From the NCBI GenBank assembly GCA_002719575.1, contig PBHS01000032.1, positions 15,884-22,037 on the forward strand: a stretch of DNA of 6,154 nt. Reading direction: 5' to 3'. Both the position numbers and the translations under genes were made by a program. Position 1 is the first letter of the stretch. Every line of letters begins with the position of its first letter. The notes under the pieces are model-generated. The model saw only the letters and a list, made by a program, of their open reading frames with translations. It was not told the origin of the DNA and made no database searches. Origin of the DNA: Gammaproteobacteria bacterium (GTDB lineage: Bacteria > Pseudomonadota > Gammaproteobacteria > Pseudomonadales > Pseudohongiellaceae). Of the stretch, positions 1 through 6,154 are shown piece after piece.

Positions 1-34
1 GCTCGTGCCGGTTCAAGTCCGGCCTTCGGCACCA
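1..34 (+). tRNA. 3' end of a class II tRNA, probably tRNA-Leu (partial)
   Basis: The first 34 bases fold as the end of a tRNA. The T-stem GCCGG (7-11) pairs with CCGGC (19-23) around the loop TTCAAGT. It is followed by the 3' acceptor strand CTTCGGC (24-30), discriminator A31 and an encoded CCA (32-34). The CTTCGGC acceptor strand, the A discriminator and the preceding bases, which look like the end of a long variable arm, fit bacterial tRNA-Leu. A tRNA-Leu after secG near this operon is a common gammaproteobacterial arrangement. The anticodon lies outside the window, so the isoacceptor cannot be read. No intrinsic terminator is visible directly downstream. Confidence 0.85.
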
Positions 35-537
35 TACCTCGAAGCAGCATCTTTCGACGATCAGTCAAATATCTTTGCGGCCCGGTTCATAATGTGCTCC
101 TTTGTAATCGCACGAGTTGCGATCAATGAGGCCACTACCACTTGCGATTCTGGCGACTTCATAAATCTCCAATTATTTATTATAGTTTGCGACCTCCTTG
201 CAAAACGTCGAACTGTTGGCTCACGGTAGTTTCTAGAATCGCTAGCCGATTGATCCTCTGGCCTATCTCGGAGCGCCATAGCCGAGTGAGTCATCCATAA
301 TTAATCCTGAGGTGTTTGCATATCTGTTTGCTTGGCTCACCAGGTTATAAAAAAAGGGCATTGAGAGGAGCAAATACCGCATCTGCGAGTAGGTCAAATG
401 CTGGCAATCCTGTCTTAGGCGATGTGAATGGGCCCTGAGTGACCAGTGGCTGTAATCCGAGTGACAGAAAAGTAAATTAATGCTGGGGTGCCGAGGCCTG
501 CCTTTTCTAGGAAATTTGTCTCAAGACCCCACATCGC
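35..537. other. Intergenic region with no defensible gene
   Basis: About 500 bases between the tRNA-Leu tail and the promoter of the initiator tRNA hold no recognisable gene. Every plus-strand reading frame is short, and the one beginning at base 5 starts inside the tRNA. On the minus strand there is a 77-codon frame (294 to 61) with several Shine-Dalgarno-like motifs but no family resemblance; it is treated as a finding. Small structures seen are a perfect inverted repeat ATCGCA-N5-TGCGAT (107-123), a GGGCCC palindrome (430-435), a pair of GAGTGAC repeats (437-443 and 459-465), and TGGGGT (484-489) opposite ACCCCA (526-531). None points to a known element. No copy of the tRNA-Leu 3' end recurs, so there is no sign of an integrated element. 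Confidence 0.6.
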
Positions 538-567
538 TTGACCTTAAGTCTCTGTCATCCTTATAAT
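538..567 (+). promoter_or_regulatory. Sigma70-type promoter of the metY-rimP-nusA-infB operon
   Basis: A near-consensus -35 box TTGACC (538-543) and a perfect -10 box TATAAT (562-567) are separated by 18 bases. Transcription should begin near 573-575, about 70 nt before the mature initiator tRNA. The stretch after the -10 box is TCGCGTCCC, a GC-rich discriminator of the kind found at stable-RNA promoters under stringent (ppGpp/DksA) control; that regulation is inferred from composition only. It is the best promoter seen ahead of the operon. Confidence 0.8.
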
Positions 568-645
568 TCGCGTCCCTTGAGATGACTGTGGGCACTATTT
601 TTTGAAGATAACCTTCGTCATTGAACAGGGTTAGAAGAGATCTGG

Positions 646-722
<77 letters not shown>

Positions 723-887
723 ACTTTTGTATCCGCTTGGCAATGCCTAAGCTAGGCTTGATCCAGTGCAACCGAGGCTGTCGGGATCAACTCCAATTTT
801 TTTGGGGCTCCGATGATATCGTGACTGGGTTGAACGGCGGGACATTCTGCGCACTGGGTCTTGTGAACACCCGGTCGTTTCATTGTG

Positions 888-911
888 AAGTGGGCCTTGG
901 GCCCATTTTTT
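888..911 (+). terminator. Intrinsic terminator / attenuator inside the rimP leader
   Basis: TGGGCC (891-896) and GGCCCA (900-905) form a six-pair, mostly G:C stem with the three-base loop TTG. It is followed at once by TTTTTT (906-911). AAG at 888-890 can lengthen the stem into the T-run. This is a canonical Rho-independent terminator, and it lies between the tRNA and rimP in the direction of transcription. It could cap the tRNA transcript or set the fraction of polymerases that enter the protein genes. Confidence 0.85.
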
Positions 912-961
912 GTTTCTGGGGTTCATTTGCGGGAATGTGCCAACAGGGAACAGGCGTTCGC

Positions 962-965
962 GAGG
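962..965 (+). promoter_or_regulatory. Weak ribosome binding site of rimP
   Basis: GAGG lies only two bases before the proposed GTG start of rimP, closer than the usual 5-9. The next purine-rich candidate, AGGGAA (945-950), is 17 bases away. An in-frame ATG at 935 has GGGA touching it. None is ideal, which suggests weak or structure-controlled initiation; the GTG is chosen from protein alignment rather than from this site. Confidence 0.4.
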
Positions 966-967
966 CT

Positions 968-1417
968 GTGAAGAATAGCGTAATCAAATTAACGCAACTG
1001 GTGACTCCGACCGTGGAAGCTTTGGGGCTTCAACTATGGGGTCTGGAGCACACTTCGCAAGGTAAGTATTCAGTGCTCAGGATCTTTATCGATTGTGACT
1101 CAGGCGTCACGATTGAAGACTGCGAGAAGGTCAGCCGGCAAGTGAGCGCTCTACTTGACGTCGAAGACCCAATTGTTGGTGAATACACGCTTGAAGTGTC
1201 TTCACCGGGGACTGATCGATTACTGTTTACCGTTGAGCAATTTTTACAGTACCGCGGCGAAGAGGTGAGCATTAGGATGCGCTCCTCAATAGACGGACGG
1301 AGAAATTTTAAAGGAATTTTGCAAGACGTTGTCAGTGGTGTAGTGCAAATAGAAGTCGACGGGAGTTCCTTTGAACTGCTGCACAGAGACATAGAGAAAG
1401 CAAATATTGTTTACTGA
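968..1417 (+). CDS. rimP: Ribosome maturation factor RimP
   Basis: RimP is a cytoplasmic factor that binds the small ribosomal subunit and assists its late assembly. The 149-residue product has the two-part family structure: an N-terminal alpha/beta domain (about 1-83) and a C-terminal SH3-like beta domain (about 87-149). Recognisable segments are [12 protein letters not shown] (16-27), [16 protein letters not shown] (37-52), [11 protein letters not shown] (59-69) and the family signature [13 protein letters not shown] (75-87). E. coli has a proline after DR where this protein has leucine. The frame is open from base 737, but only the GTG at 968 gives an N-terminus that lines up without gaps with the 150-residue E. 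coli protein; ATG 935 would add 11 residues. The poor ribosome site leaves the start slightly uncertain. First protein gene of the operon, below the leader terminator. Confidence 0.95.
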   Translation: MKNSVIKLTQLVTPTVEALGLQLWGLEHTSQGKYSVLRIFIDCDSGVTIEDCEKVSRQVSALLDVEDPIVGEYTLEVSSPGTDRLLFTVEQFLQYRGEEVSIRMRSSIDGRRNFKGILQDVVSGVVQIEVDGSSFELLHRDIEKANIVY

Positions 1418-1476
1418 GGCAAAGAGATTTTGTGAGTCCACTTGGACTACAGGACGCTCTAATCAGTGACGGGTTT

Positions 1477-1481
1477 GGTGA
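1477..1481 (+). promoter_or_regulatory. Probable ribosome binding site of nusA
   Basis: GGTGA lies 7 bases before ATG 1489 and 10 before ATG 1492. It is a modest Shine-Dalgarno match that supports a start at the tandem ATGs. A rival upstream start, GTG 1432, has AAAGAG (1421-1426) 5 bases ahead of it. Confidence 0.45.
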
Positions 1482-1491
1482 CACGATTATG

Positions 1492-2976
1492 ATGAGTAAA
1501 GAAATATTAATGGTCGCGGACGCAGTCTCGAATGAGAAGGGCGTGTCCCGTGGTGTCATTTTTGAAGCAATTGAATCGGCTTTGGCCACGGCGACCAAGA
1601 AGCTTCACAGTAGTGAAGAGATCGACTGTCGAGTATCCGTAAACCGCGATACTGGAGAGTATGAAACCTTTCGTGTCTGGACCGTCGTCGAGGATGAGGA
1701 GTATCTGGAAGAAGCAGCCCAGTTCACGCTGGAGCAGGCTGGTGAGAAAGATCAGAGTCTGGCAATAGGGGATTCTTACGAAGAAAAGATCGATAACGTG
1801 GAGTTCGGTCGCATTGCTGCTCAGACAGCAAAGCAGGTTATCGTGCAGAAAGTCCGGGAAGCTGAACGCGAGATTATAATCGGTGATTATGAAGATCGCG
1901 TGGGTGAGCTCGTTGCTGGCACGGTCAAGAAAGTTACCCGCGAGAGTGTAATTGTTGATCTGGGGAGTAACGCTGAGGCGCTGCTGCCGCGAGATCAGAT
2001 GATTCCGCGTGAAACCTTCCGCATGGGGGACCGCCTGCGGGCTTTATTAACTGACGTACGCTCCGAGCAGAGGGGCCCGCAGTTATTCCTCAGCAGGACG
2101 TCACCCGCCATGCTGATAGAGCTATTTAAGATTGAGGTGCCCGAGATTGCTGAAGAGGTCATCGAGATCAAAGCCGCAGCTCGTGATCCAGGCTCTCGGG
2201 CAAAAATTGTAGTGAGCACAAACGATGGTCGCATCGATCCTGTGGGCGCGTGTGTGGGCATGCGCGGTTCTCGCGTGCAGGTGGTATCGAATGAGCTGGC
2301 AAATGAGCGCATCGATATCATTCTCTGGGATGATAACCCTGCGCAACTGGTGATTAATTCCATGGCACCAGCGGAAGTAGCCTCTATCATTGTTGAAGAA
2401 GATAGCCACACGATGGATATTGCCGTCGAAGAAGATAATCTTGCTCAAGCTATCGGCCGCGGAGGGCAAAACGTTCGTTTGTCCAGTGAACTGACCGGCT
2501 GGACAATAAACGTTATGAGTGAAGAGGACGCGGCAGCAAAGCAGCAGCAGGAAGCAAGTACATTCATTGTAGCGTTCATGGAAAAACTGGACGTTGATGA
2601 AGAGGTTGCTGAAGTGTTGGTACAGGAGGGATTTACCTCAGTAGAGGAGGTCGCATACGTGCCGCTGGATGAAATCTTAGAGATCGACGGTTTTGATGAG
2701 GAAATCGCCAACGAGTTGCGCAATCGGGCGAAGGATGCACTGCTTACGCAGGCGATCGCCTCTGAGGAGGATCTTTCCTCGGCGAATATTGCAGACGATC
2801 TGCTGAACATGGAAGGCATGGACGATGCGCTTGCGCTGCAGCTAGCAAAGAAAAATATCCTTACAATGGAGAATCTGGCTGAGCAAGCAGTTGATGAGCT
2901 GATGGACATAGAAGGAATGAACGAGGAGCGTGCGGGAGAGTTGATCATGACCGCACGTGCACCGTGGTTTGAGTAA
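1492..2976 (+). CDS. nusA: Transcription termination/antitermination factor NusA
   Basis: NusA binds RNA polymerase and the emerging RNA, promotes pausing and intrinsic termination, and takes part in antitermination and transcription-coupled events. Visible domains are an N-terminal polymerase-binding domain (about 1-130), an S1 domain (about 138-203, starting [11 protein letters not shown]), KH1 with GMRG at 256-259, KH2 with GRGGQN at 322-327, and two C-terminal acidic helical repeats (about 357-420 and 434-491). The paired acidic repeats are typical of gammaproteobacteria. Length from ATG 1492 is 494 residues, against 495 in E. coli, and MSKEIL matches the family N-terminus MNKEIL. ATG 1489 would add one residue. 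GTG 1432 would add 20 unconserved residues. The gap to rimP is 71-74 bases with the chosen starts. No defect is seen. Confidence 0.97.
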   Translation: MSKEILMVADAVSNEKGVSRGVIFEAIESALATATKKLHSSEEIDCRVSVNRDTGEYETFRVWTVVEDEEYLEEAAQFTLEQAGEKDQSLAIGDSYEEKIDNVEFGRIAAQTAKQVIVQKVREAEREIIIGDYEDRVGELVAGTVKKVTRESVIVDLGSNAEALLPRDQMIPRETFRMGDRLRALLTDVRSEQRGPQLFLSRTSPAMLIELFKIEVPEIAEEVIEIKAAARDPGSRAKIVVSTNDGRIDPVGACVGMRGSRVQVVSNELANERIDIILWDDNPAQLVINSMAPAEVASIIVEEDSHTMDIAVEEDNLAQAIGRGGQNVRLSSELTGWTINVMSEEDAAAKQQQEASTFIVAFMEKLDVDEEVAEVLVQEGFTSVEEVAYVPLDEILEIDGFDEEIANELRNRAKDALLTQAIASEEDLSSANIADDLLNMEGMDDALALQLAKKNILTMENLAEQAVDELMDIEGMNEERAGELIMTARAPWFE

Positions 2977-3007
2977 TCACGAGTGATGCAGGTTTACGGG
3001 AGTTTAT

Positions 3008-5542
3008 ATGGCAGATGTAACGATTAGTGAACTCGCTGGGGTGGTCGGCGTTTCTGTAGACAAACTTTTGTCACAGGTAAAGGAAGCCGGGTTACCACAT
3101 ACCAAGGCCGACGAACTGATCTCGAACGATGATAAGAATACCCTGCTGGTGTTCCTGCGCCGTAGTCATGGCGACCGCGATGCGACTTCTGCTGCGCCTA
3201 AGAAAATCACTTTGAAACGTAAGACACTAGGCACCCTGAAATCGGCGACGTCTACCGGACGAGGGAAAACAGTCAATGTGGAGGTGCGTAAGAAACGAAC
3301 CTACGTTAAACGAAGCGCTATCGCGGCTCCAACTGACGAAGACCTGCCAGCAGCAGAGCTTGAGCCGGAGGCTGAAGTAACTGCTGTTGACCCTGACTCC
3401 CCCGAATCTCCCTCAGTAGAAGAGCCCAAGAAAGAGGAAGCTGTAGAGGCCAAGTTGGAGCCAGACAAAATCGTAGCTAACGCCCGGGCTACCCCGCCGA
3501 ATAAACCAGACTCAAACCGGGCTGGTAAAGCCGCTCCGCGTCGGAAAAAAGCAACCAGCAAGGAAAGTGTTGATTCAGATGGAGAGAAGAAAACGCACTT
3601 GCGAAACAAAGCGAAGGCTCAGGCGCCTAAACGCCAGGCGAAAATGATTAATGTCAATGACGATTTTGTCCTCGAAGGAGACGATTTTGACGGCATGGGT
3701 GGTCGTGGACGGCGTGGCGGGACCCGCAAGTCCAAGTCTAAACTCAGTTCTCAGCACGCTTTTGAAAAGCCCACTGAGTTTATCGCCAAGGAGATCAAAA
3801 TCGGAGAAACCAATTCCGTAGCAGACTTGGCACAGAAAATGTCGGTTAAATCCGGTGAAATTATAAAGATTCTTATCAATATGGGTGTGATGGCTACGAT
3901 AAATCAGATGCTTGATCAGGATACATCAACACTGCTGATTGAGGAGTTGGGCCATAGGCCGAAATTTGTCTCCGAGGATGCTATTGAAGAGCAATTAGCA
4001 GAGTCACTGTCGGCTGAAGAGGGTAGCGAAGAAATTGCCAGAGCGCCCGTAATTACCGTCATGGGCCATGTTGATCACGGCAAGACTTCTCTGTTGGATT
4101 ACATCCGAAAGGCATCTGTTGCCGCCGGCGAGGCAGGAGGAATTACTCAGCATATTGGTGCGTACCACGTGAATACCGAGCATGGCATGGTAAGTTTTCT
4201 CGACACTCCGGGCCATGCTGCGTTTACTGCCATGCGCTCGCGGGGCGCTAAGGCCACTGATGTAATTGTTCTGGTCGTCGCTGCCGATGATGGTGTGAAG
4301 CCCCAGACTGAGGAAGCGGTTCAACACGCGAAAGCGGCTGGAGTCCCGCTCGTTGTGGCGGTCAACAAGGTAGACAAAGAAGGTATTGATCCTGATCGAG
4401 TGAAGAACGAACTCTCAGCGATGGAAGTAATCCCGGAGGATTGGGGTGGCGATACTCAGTTCATCGAAGTGTCAGCGATAACCGGTCAGGGCGTAGAAAA
4501 TTTGCTGGAAGCTATCTTGTTGCAGGCTGAATTACTGGAGCTGAAAGCCTACACTGACGTACCAGGCCAGGGCGTGGTTATCGAATCCAGGCTCGACAAA
4601 GGCCGGGGCTCAGTCGCTTCAGTGCTGGTTCAAAATGGAACATTAAGAACGGGAGATATCGTACTGGCTGGTCATGAATATGGTCGAGTGAGGGCACTTG
4701 TTGATGAACTTGGTAAAAATGTTGAGTTAGCGGGTCCTTCGATACCAGTCGAAATTCTCGGTCTGAACGGTGTGCCCGGCGCAGGTGATGAATTCGTCGT
4801 TGTGTCCGATGAAAAGAAGGCACGGGATGTAGCCGAGTTCAGAAAGGTCCGACTCAAGGACAGCCAGCAGGCCAAACAGCAATCCAGTATGCTTGAGGGT
4901 ATGTTCGCCGGGATAGGTCGAGATCGGAAGAAGATTCTCAATGTCATTATAAAAACTGACGTTCGGGGCTCTCTAGAGGCCATCGTTGGTTCTCTGCATA
5001 AACTGGGCACCGACGAAGTTGAAGTAAACGTAATCGCATCTGGTGTGGGTGGAATTTCTGAGACAGACGCGCACCTGGCTACTACTTCGAGAGCAATGGT
5101 TATTGGGTTCAATACTCGCGCCGACAAGTCGGCCAAAGATATCGTCGAAAATGAAGGTTTAACGATACGTTATTATAACGTCATCTATGACGTCATCGAT
5201 GATACAAAGGCCATAATGGGCGGAATGCTTGAGCCGGAAATTCGCGAAGAGATTGTTGGTATTGCCGAGGTGCGCGATGTCTTCAACTCGCCTAAATTTG
5301 GCCAGATTGCTGGCAGTATGGTGATTGAGGGAATCGTCTACCGCAGCAAGCCAATCAGGGTACTGCGCGATAATGTCGTGATCTACGAAGGCGAATTGGA
5401 ATCTTTGAGACGATTCAAGGACGACGCCAACGAAGTGCGTAATGGAATGGAGTGTGGGATCGGCGTTCGCAACTACAATGACGTTAAGGTGGGTGACAAA
5501 ATTGAGGTCTATGAGACAACTGAGGTCGCCCGTAGTCTCTAG
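3008..5542 (+). CDS. infB: Translation initiation factor IF-2
   Basis: IF2 is the GTPase that places formyl-Met-tRNA on the 30S subunit and drives 50S joining. The 844-residue protein is near the E. coli length (890). In order it has an IF2_N domain (about 1-53), an IF2-associated basic segment (ITLKRKTLG, about 66-100), a long charged linker rich in E, K, A and P (about 100-245), a second IF2_N domain (about 250-320) and the G domain (about 343-512). G-domain motifs are P-loop GHVDHGKT (353-360), DTPGH (399-403), NKVD (453-456) and SA (489-490). Domains II, III and the fMet-tRNA-binding C2 domain follow. All GTPase motifs are intact. ATG 3008 has GGGAG (2998-3002) five bases upstream. The gap to nusA is 31 bases. 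Its substrate, the initiator tRNA, is encoded at the head of the same operon. Confidence 0.98.
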   Translation: MADVTISELAGVVGVSVDKLLSQVKEAGLPHTKADELISNDDKNTLLVFLRRSHGDRDATSAAPKKITLKRKTLGTLKSATSTGRGKTVNVEVRKKRTYVKRSAIAAPTDEDLPAAELEPEAEVTAVDPDSPESPSVEEPKKEEAVEAKLEPDKIVANARATPPNKPDSNRAGKAAPRRKKATSKESVDSDGEKKTHLRNKAKAQAPKRQAKMINVNDDFVLEGDDFDGMGGRGRRGGTRKSKSKLSSQHAFEKPTEFIAKEIKIGETNSVADLAQKMSVKSGEIIKILINMGVMATINQMLDQDTSTLLIEELGHRPKFVSEDAIEEQLAESLSAEEGSEEIARAPVITVMGHVDHGKTSLLDYIRKASVAAGEAGGITQHIGAYHVNTEHGMVSFLDTPGHAAFTAMRSRGAKATDVIVLVVAADDGVKPQTEEAVQHAKAAGVPLVVAVNKVDKEGIDPDRVKNELSAMEVIPEDWGGDTQFIEVSAITGQGVENLLEAILLQAELLELKAYTDVPGQGVVIESRLDKGRGSVASVLVQNGTLRTGDIVLAGHEYGRVRALVDELGKNVELAGPSIPVEILGLNGVPGAGDEFVVVSDEKKARDVAEFRKVRLKDSQQAKQQSSMLEGMFAGIGRDRKKILNVIIKTDVRGSLEAIVGSLHKLGTDEVEVNVIASGVGGISETDAHLATTSRAMVIGFNTRADKSAKDIVENEGLTIRYYNVIYDVIDDTKAIMGGMLEPEIREEIVGIAEVRDVFNSPKFGQIAGSMVIEGIVYRSKPIRVLRDNVVIYEGELESLRRFKDDANEVRNGMECGIGVRNYNDVKVGDKIEVYETTEVARSL

Positions 5543-5564
5543 GTCATTTTTTGTCGCGGGGGAA

Positions 5565-5569
5565 AAGGG
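5565..5569 (+). promoter_or_regulatory. Ribosome binding site deciding the rbfA start
   Basis: AAGGG ends 8 bases before the GTG at 5578, a good Shine-Dalgarno spacing. It favours that GTG over the in-frame TTG at 5551, which has only a T-run before it. Confidence 0.65.
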
Positions 5570-5577
5570 TCAGTCCT

Positions 5578-6006
5578 GTGTCAGAACTTCGTGCTAGAGC
5601 GCAGCGAATAGCGGACCAAATTAAGCGTGAAATTGCTTCCCTGATTCAGTTGGAGGTAAACGATCCCCGCATTGGTATGGTTTCGGTGACAGGAGTTGAT
5701 GTGAGCAATGACTTGGCGCACGCGAAAATTTTATTTACGGTTCTGAACACTCATCCGGGCGATGAAGCGTCGATGTCGAAAACACTCACTGATCCCGGGG
5801 CTCTAGATCAGCTGGAGATAGATGAGAATCTGAATGCCTTGCGGAAGGCTTCTGGTTTCCTGAGAACTTTGCTGGCCAAGCGCTTACGTCTCAGGTCAGT
5901 GCCTAAGTTGGAGTTTATTTTCGACAGCAGCATCCAGCAAGGCCAGAAATTGTCAGATCTGATTGATCATGCTTTGTCAGCAGATCGTAAATTACGGGAC
6001 GAATGA
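5578..6006 (+). CDS. rbfA: 30S ribosome-binding factor RbfA
   Basis: RbfA is a small KH-fold protein that binds the 30S subunit during late assembly and helps 16S rRNA 5'-end maturation, also aiding growth in the cold. The 142-residue product shows the family pattern: helix RIADQIKREIASLI (10-23), the DPRIG motif (29-33), strands around VSVTGVDVSNDLAHAKI (35-51), helix ALRKASGFLRTLL (87-99) and VPKLEFIFD (108-116). The GTG at 5578 gives an N-terminus that aligns without gaps to the 133-residue E. coli protein; the TTG at 5551 would add 9 residues. Between LN (56-57) and the ALRKASGF helix there are about 17 more residues than in E. coli. Gap to infB is 35 bases. Confidence 0.95.
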   Translation: MSELRARAQRIADQIKREIASLIQLEVNDPRIGMVSVTGVDVSNDLAHAKILFTVLNTHPGDEASMSKTLTDPGALDQLEIDENLNALRKASGFLRTLLAKRLRLRSVPKLEFIFDSSIQQGQKLSDLIDHALSADRKLRDE

Positions 6007-6031
6007 ATGTTCGAAATGACGAGAACAAAAG

Positions 6032-6154
6032 TTGAAAAACCACAGTACTCGCCGAGGCCAGGGCAGAAAACAAAATCGCCGCAAGATCAGCGGTATTGTG
6101 CTGCTTGATAAAGGCCCGGATCTCAGCTCAAATGCGGCGCTGCAGGAAGTTAAG
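6032..6154 (+). CDS. truB: tRNA pseudouridine(55) synthase TruB, N-terminal fragment
   Basis: TruB makes pseudouridine 55 in the T-loop of most tRNAs. Only the first 41 codons are in the window. The segment SGIVLLDKGPDLSSNAALQEVK is the recognisable start of the catalytic domain (E. coli: [22 protein letters not shown]); the catalytic aspartate lies beyond the window. A basic stretch rich in R, K, Q and N precedes it, as in relatives. The frame is closed by TGA at 6017-6019, and no ATG or GTG occurs before the conserved part. The only usual start is TTG 6032, with weak GAGAA (6021-6025) six bases ahead. ATGs at 6003, 6007 and 6016 are in other frames. Position after rbfA, 25 bases away, is the standard order. 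Confidence 0.88.
   Translation, partial: MKNHSTRRGQGRKQNRRKISGIVLLDKGPDLSSNAALQEVK

Larger units (their letters stand above)
723..967 (+). promoter_or_regulatory. Structured leader ahead of rimP (putative rimP-leader attenuator)
   Basis: About 245 transcribed but apparently untranslated bases separate metY from rimP. In order they contain a 7-bp stem TTGATCC/GGATCAA (758-764 with 784-790), a hairpin CTCCAA/TTGGGG (791-796 with 802-807) whose loop lies in a T7 tract (797-803), two identical ACTGGGT segments (824-830 and 853-859) that can each pair with ACCCGGT (869-875), and a strong intrinsic terminator (888-911). Stacked hairpins ending in a terminator before a coding region are the layout of a transcription attenuator, and a rimP-leader attenuator has been predicted in gammaproteobacteria. 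The trigger is unknown; NusA feedback is an attractive guess. One reading frame runs open through the leader into rimP, but its residues look random. Confidence 0.6.

Noticed and set aside
5..229. Plus-strand 74-codon frame starting inside the tRNA-Leu
   Set aside because: It begins within a structural RNA, has no ribosome site and resembles no known protein.
344..370. TATAAA with downstream AGAGGAG as a promoter plus gene start on the plus strand
   Set aside because: There is no -35 box at a proper distance, and the purine-rich motif is followed by ATA, not a start codon with an open frame.
1..537. Integrated element using the tRNA-Leu 3' end as attachment site
   Set aside because: No second copy of the tRNA end, no integrase and no other mobile-element gene is present in the window.
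737..967. Extension of rimP to ATG 737, giving a 226-residue protein
   Set aside because: The added residues run through the hairpins and terminator of the leader, show no RimP similarity, and make the protein far longer than the family norm; the GTG at 968 aligns exactly.
1030..1598. Minus-strand frames opposite rimP and the start of nusA
   Set aside because: Serine- and threonine-rich shadow frames of well-conserved plus-strand genes; the same holds for the minus-strand frames in 1995-2948 and 3301-5136.
5547..5552. T6 tract between infB and rbfA as a terminator
   Set aside because: No G:C-rich hairpin precedes it; the bases before it are the infB stop and an unstructured stretch.

Overview
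This window is a stretch of an ordinary bacterial chromosome, almost certainly from a gammaproteobacterium. The order initiator tRNA (metY) - rimP - nusA - infB - rbfA - truB is the conserved translation/transcription-factor operon of that class. A tRNA-Leu tail just upstream fits the secG-tRNA-Leu arrangement common there. The predicted proteins align position for position with the Escherichia coli ones as I recall them: RimP 149 aa, NusA 494 aa, IF2 844 aa, RbfA 142 aa. Base composition looks balanced, near 50% GC, with no sign of foreign DNA inside the operon. I cannot name the genus.

Layout. Bases 1-34 are the 3' end of a class II tRNA, most likely tRNA-Leu, cut by the window edge. Bases 35-537 hold no gene I can defend, only a weak minus-strand small-ORF candidate and a few short repeats. 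A strong sigma70-type promoter (538-567) with a GC-rich discriminator precedes an initiator tRNA-fMet gene (646-722). Between the tRNA and rimP is a leader of about 245 nt. It contains several possible hairpins and a textbook intrinsic terminator (888-911), so it is probably an attenuator of the rimP-leader type. After it come rimP (968-1417), nusA (1492-2976), infB (3008-5542), rbfA (5578-6006) and the first 41 codons of truB (6032-6154, cut by the window end), all on the plus strand.

How the genes work together. The operon joins the initiator tRNA with the factor that places it on the ribosome (IF2), two 30S assembly factors (RimP, RbfA), a tRNA pseudouridine synthase (TruB) and the transcription elongation/termination factor NusA. 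NusA acts on intrinsic terminators and could therefore feed back on the leader terminator; that last link is inference. Gaps between the protein genes are short (25 to about 75 nt), with no convincing internal terminator, so co-transcription is likely.

I found no undescribed system. The points most worth a second look are the U1-U72 mismatch in the initiator tRNA, a leader with two identical half-stems competing for one partner, an apparent 17-residue insertion in RbfA, and a truB start that seems to be a TTG.
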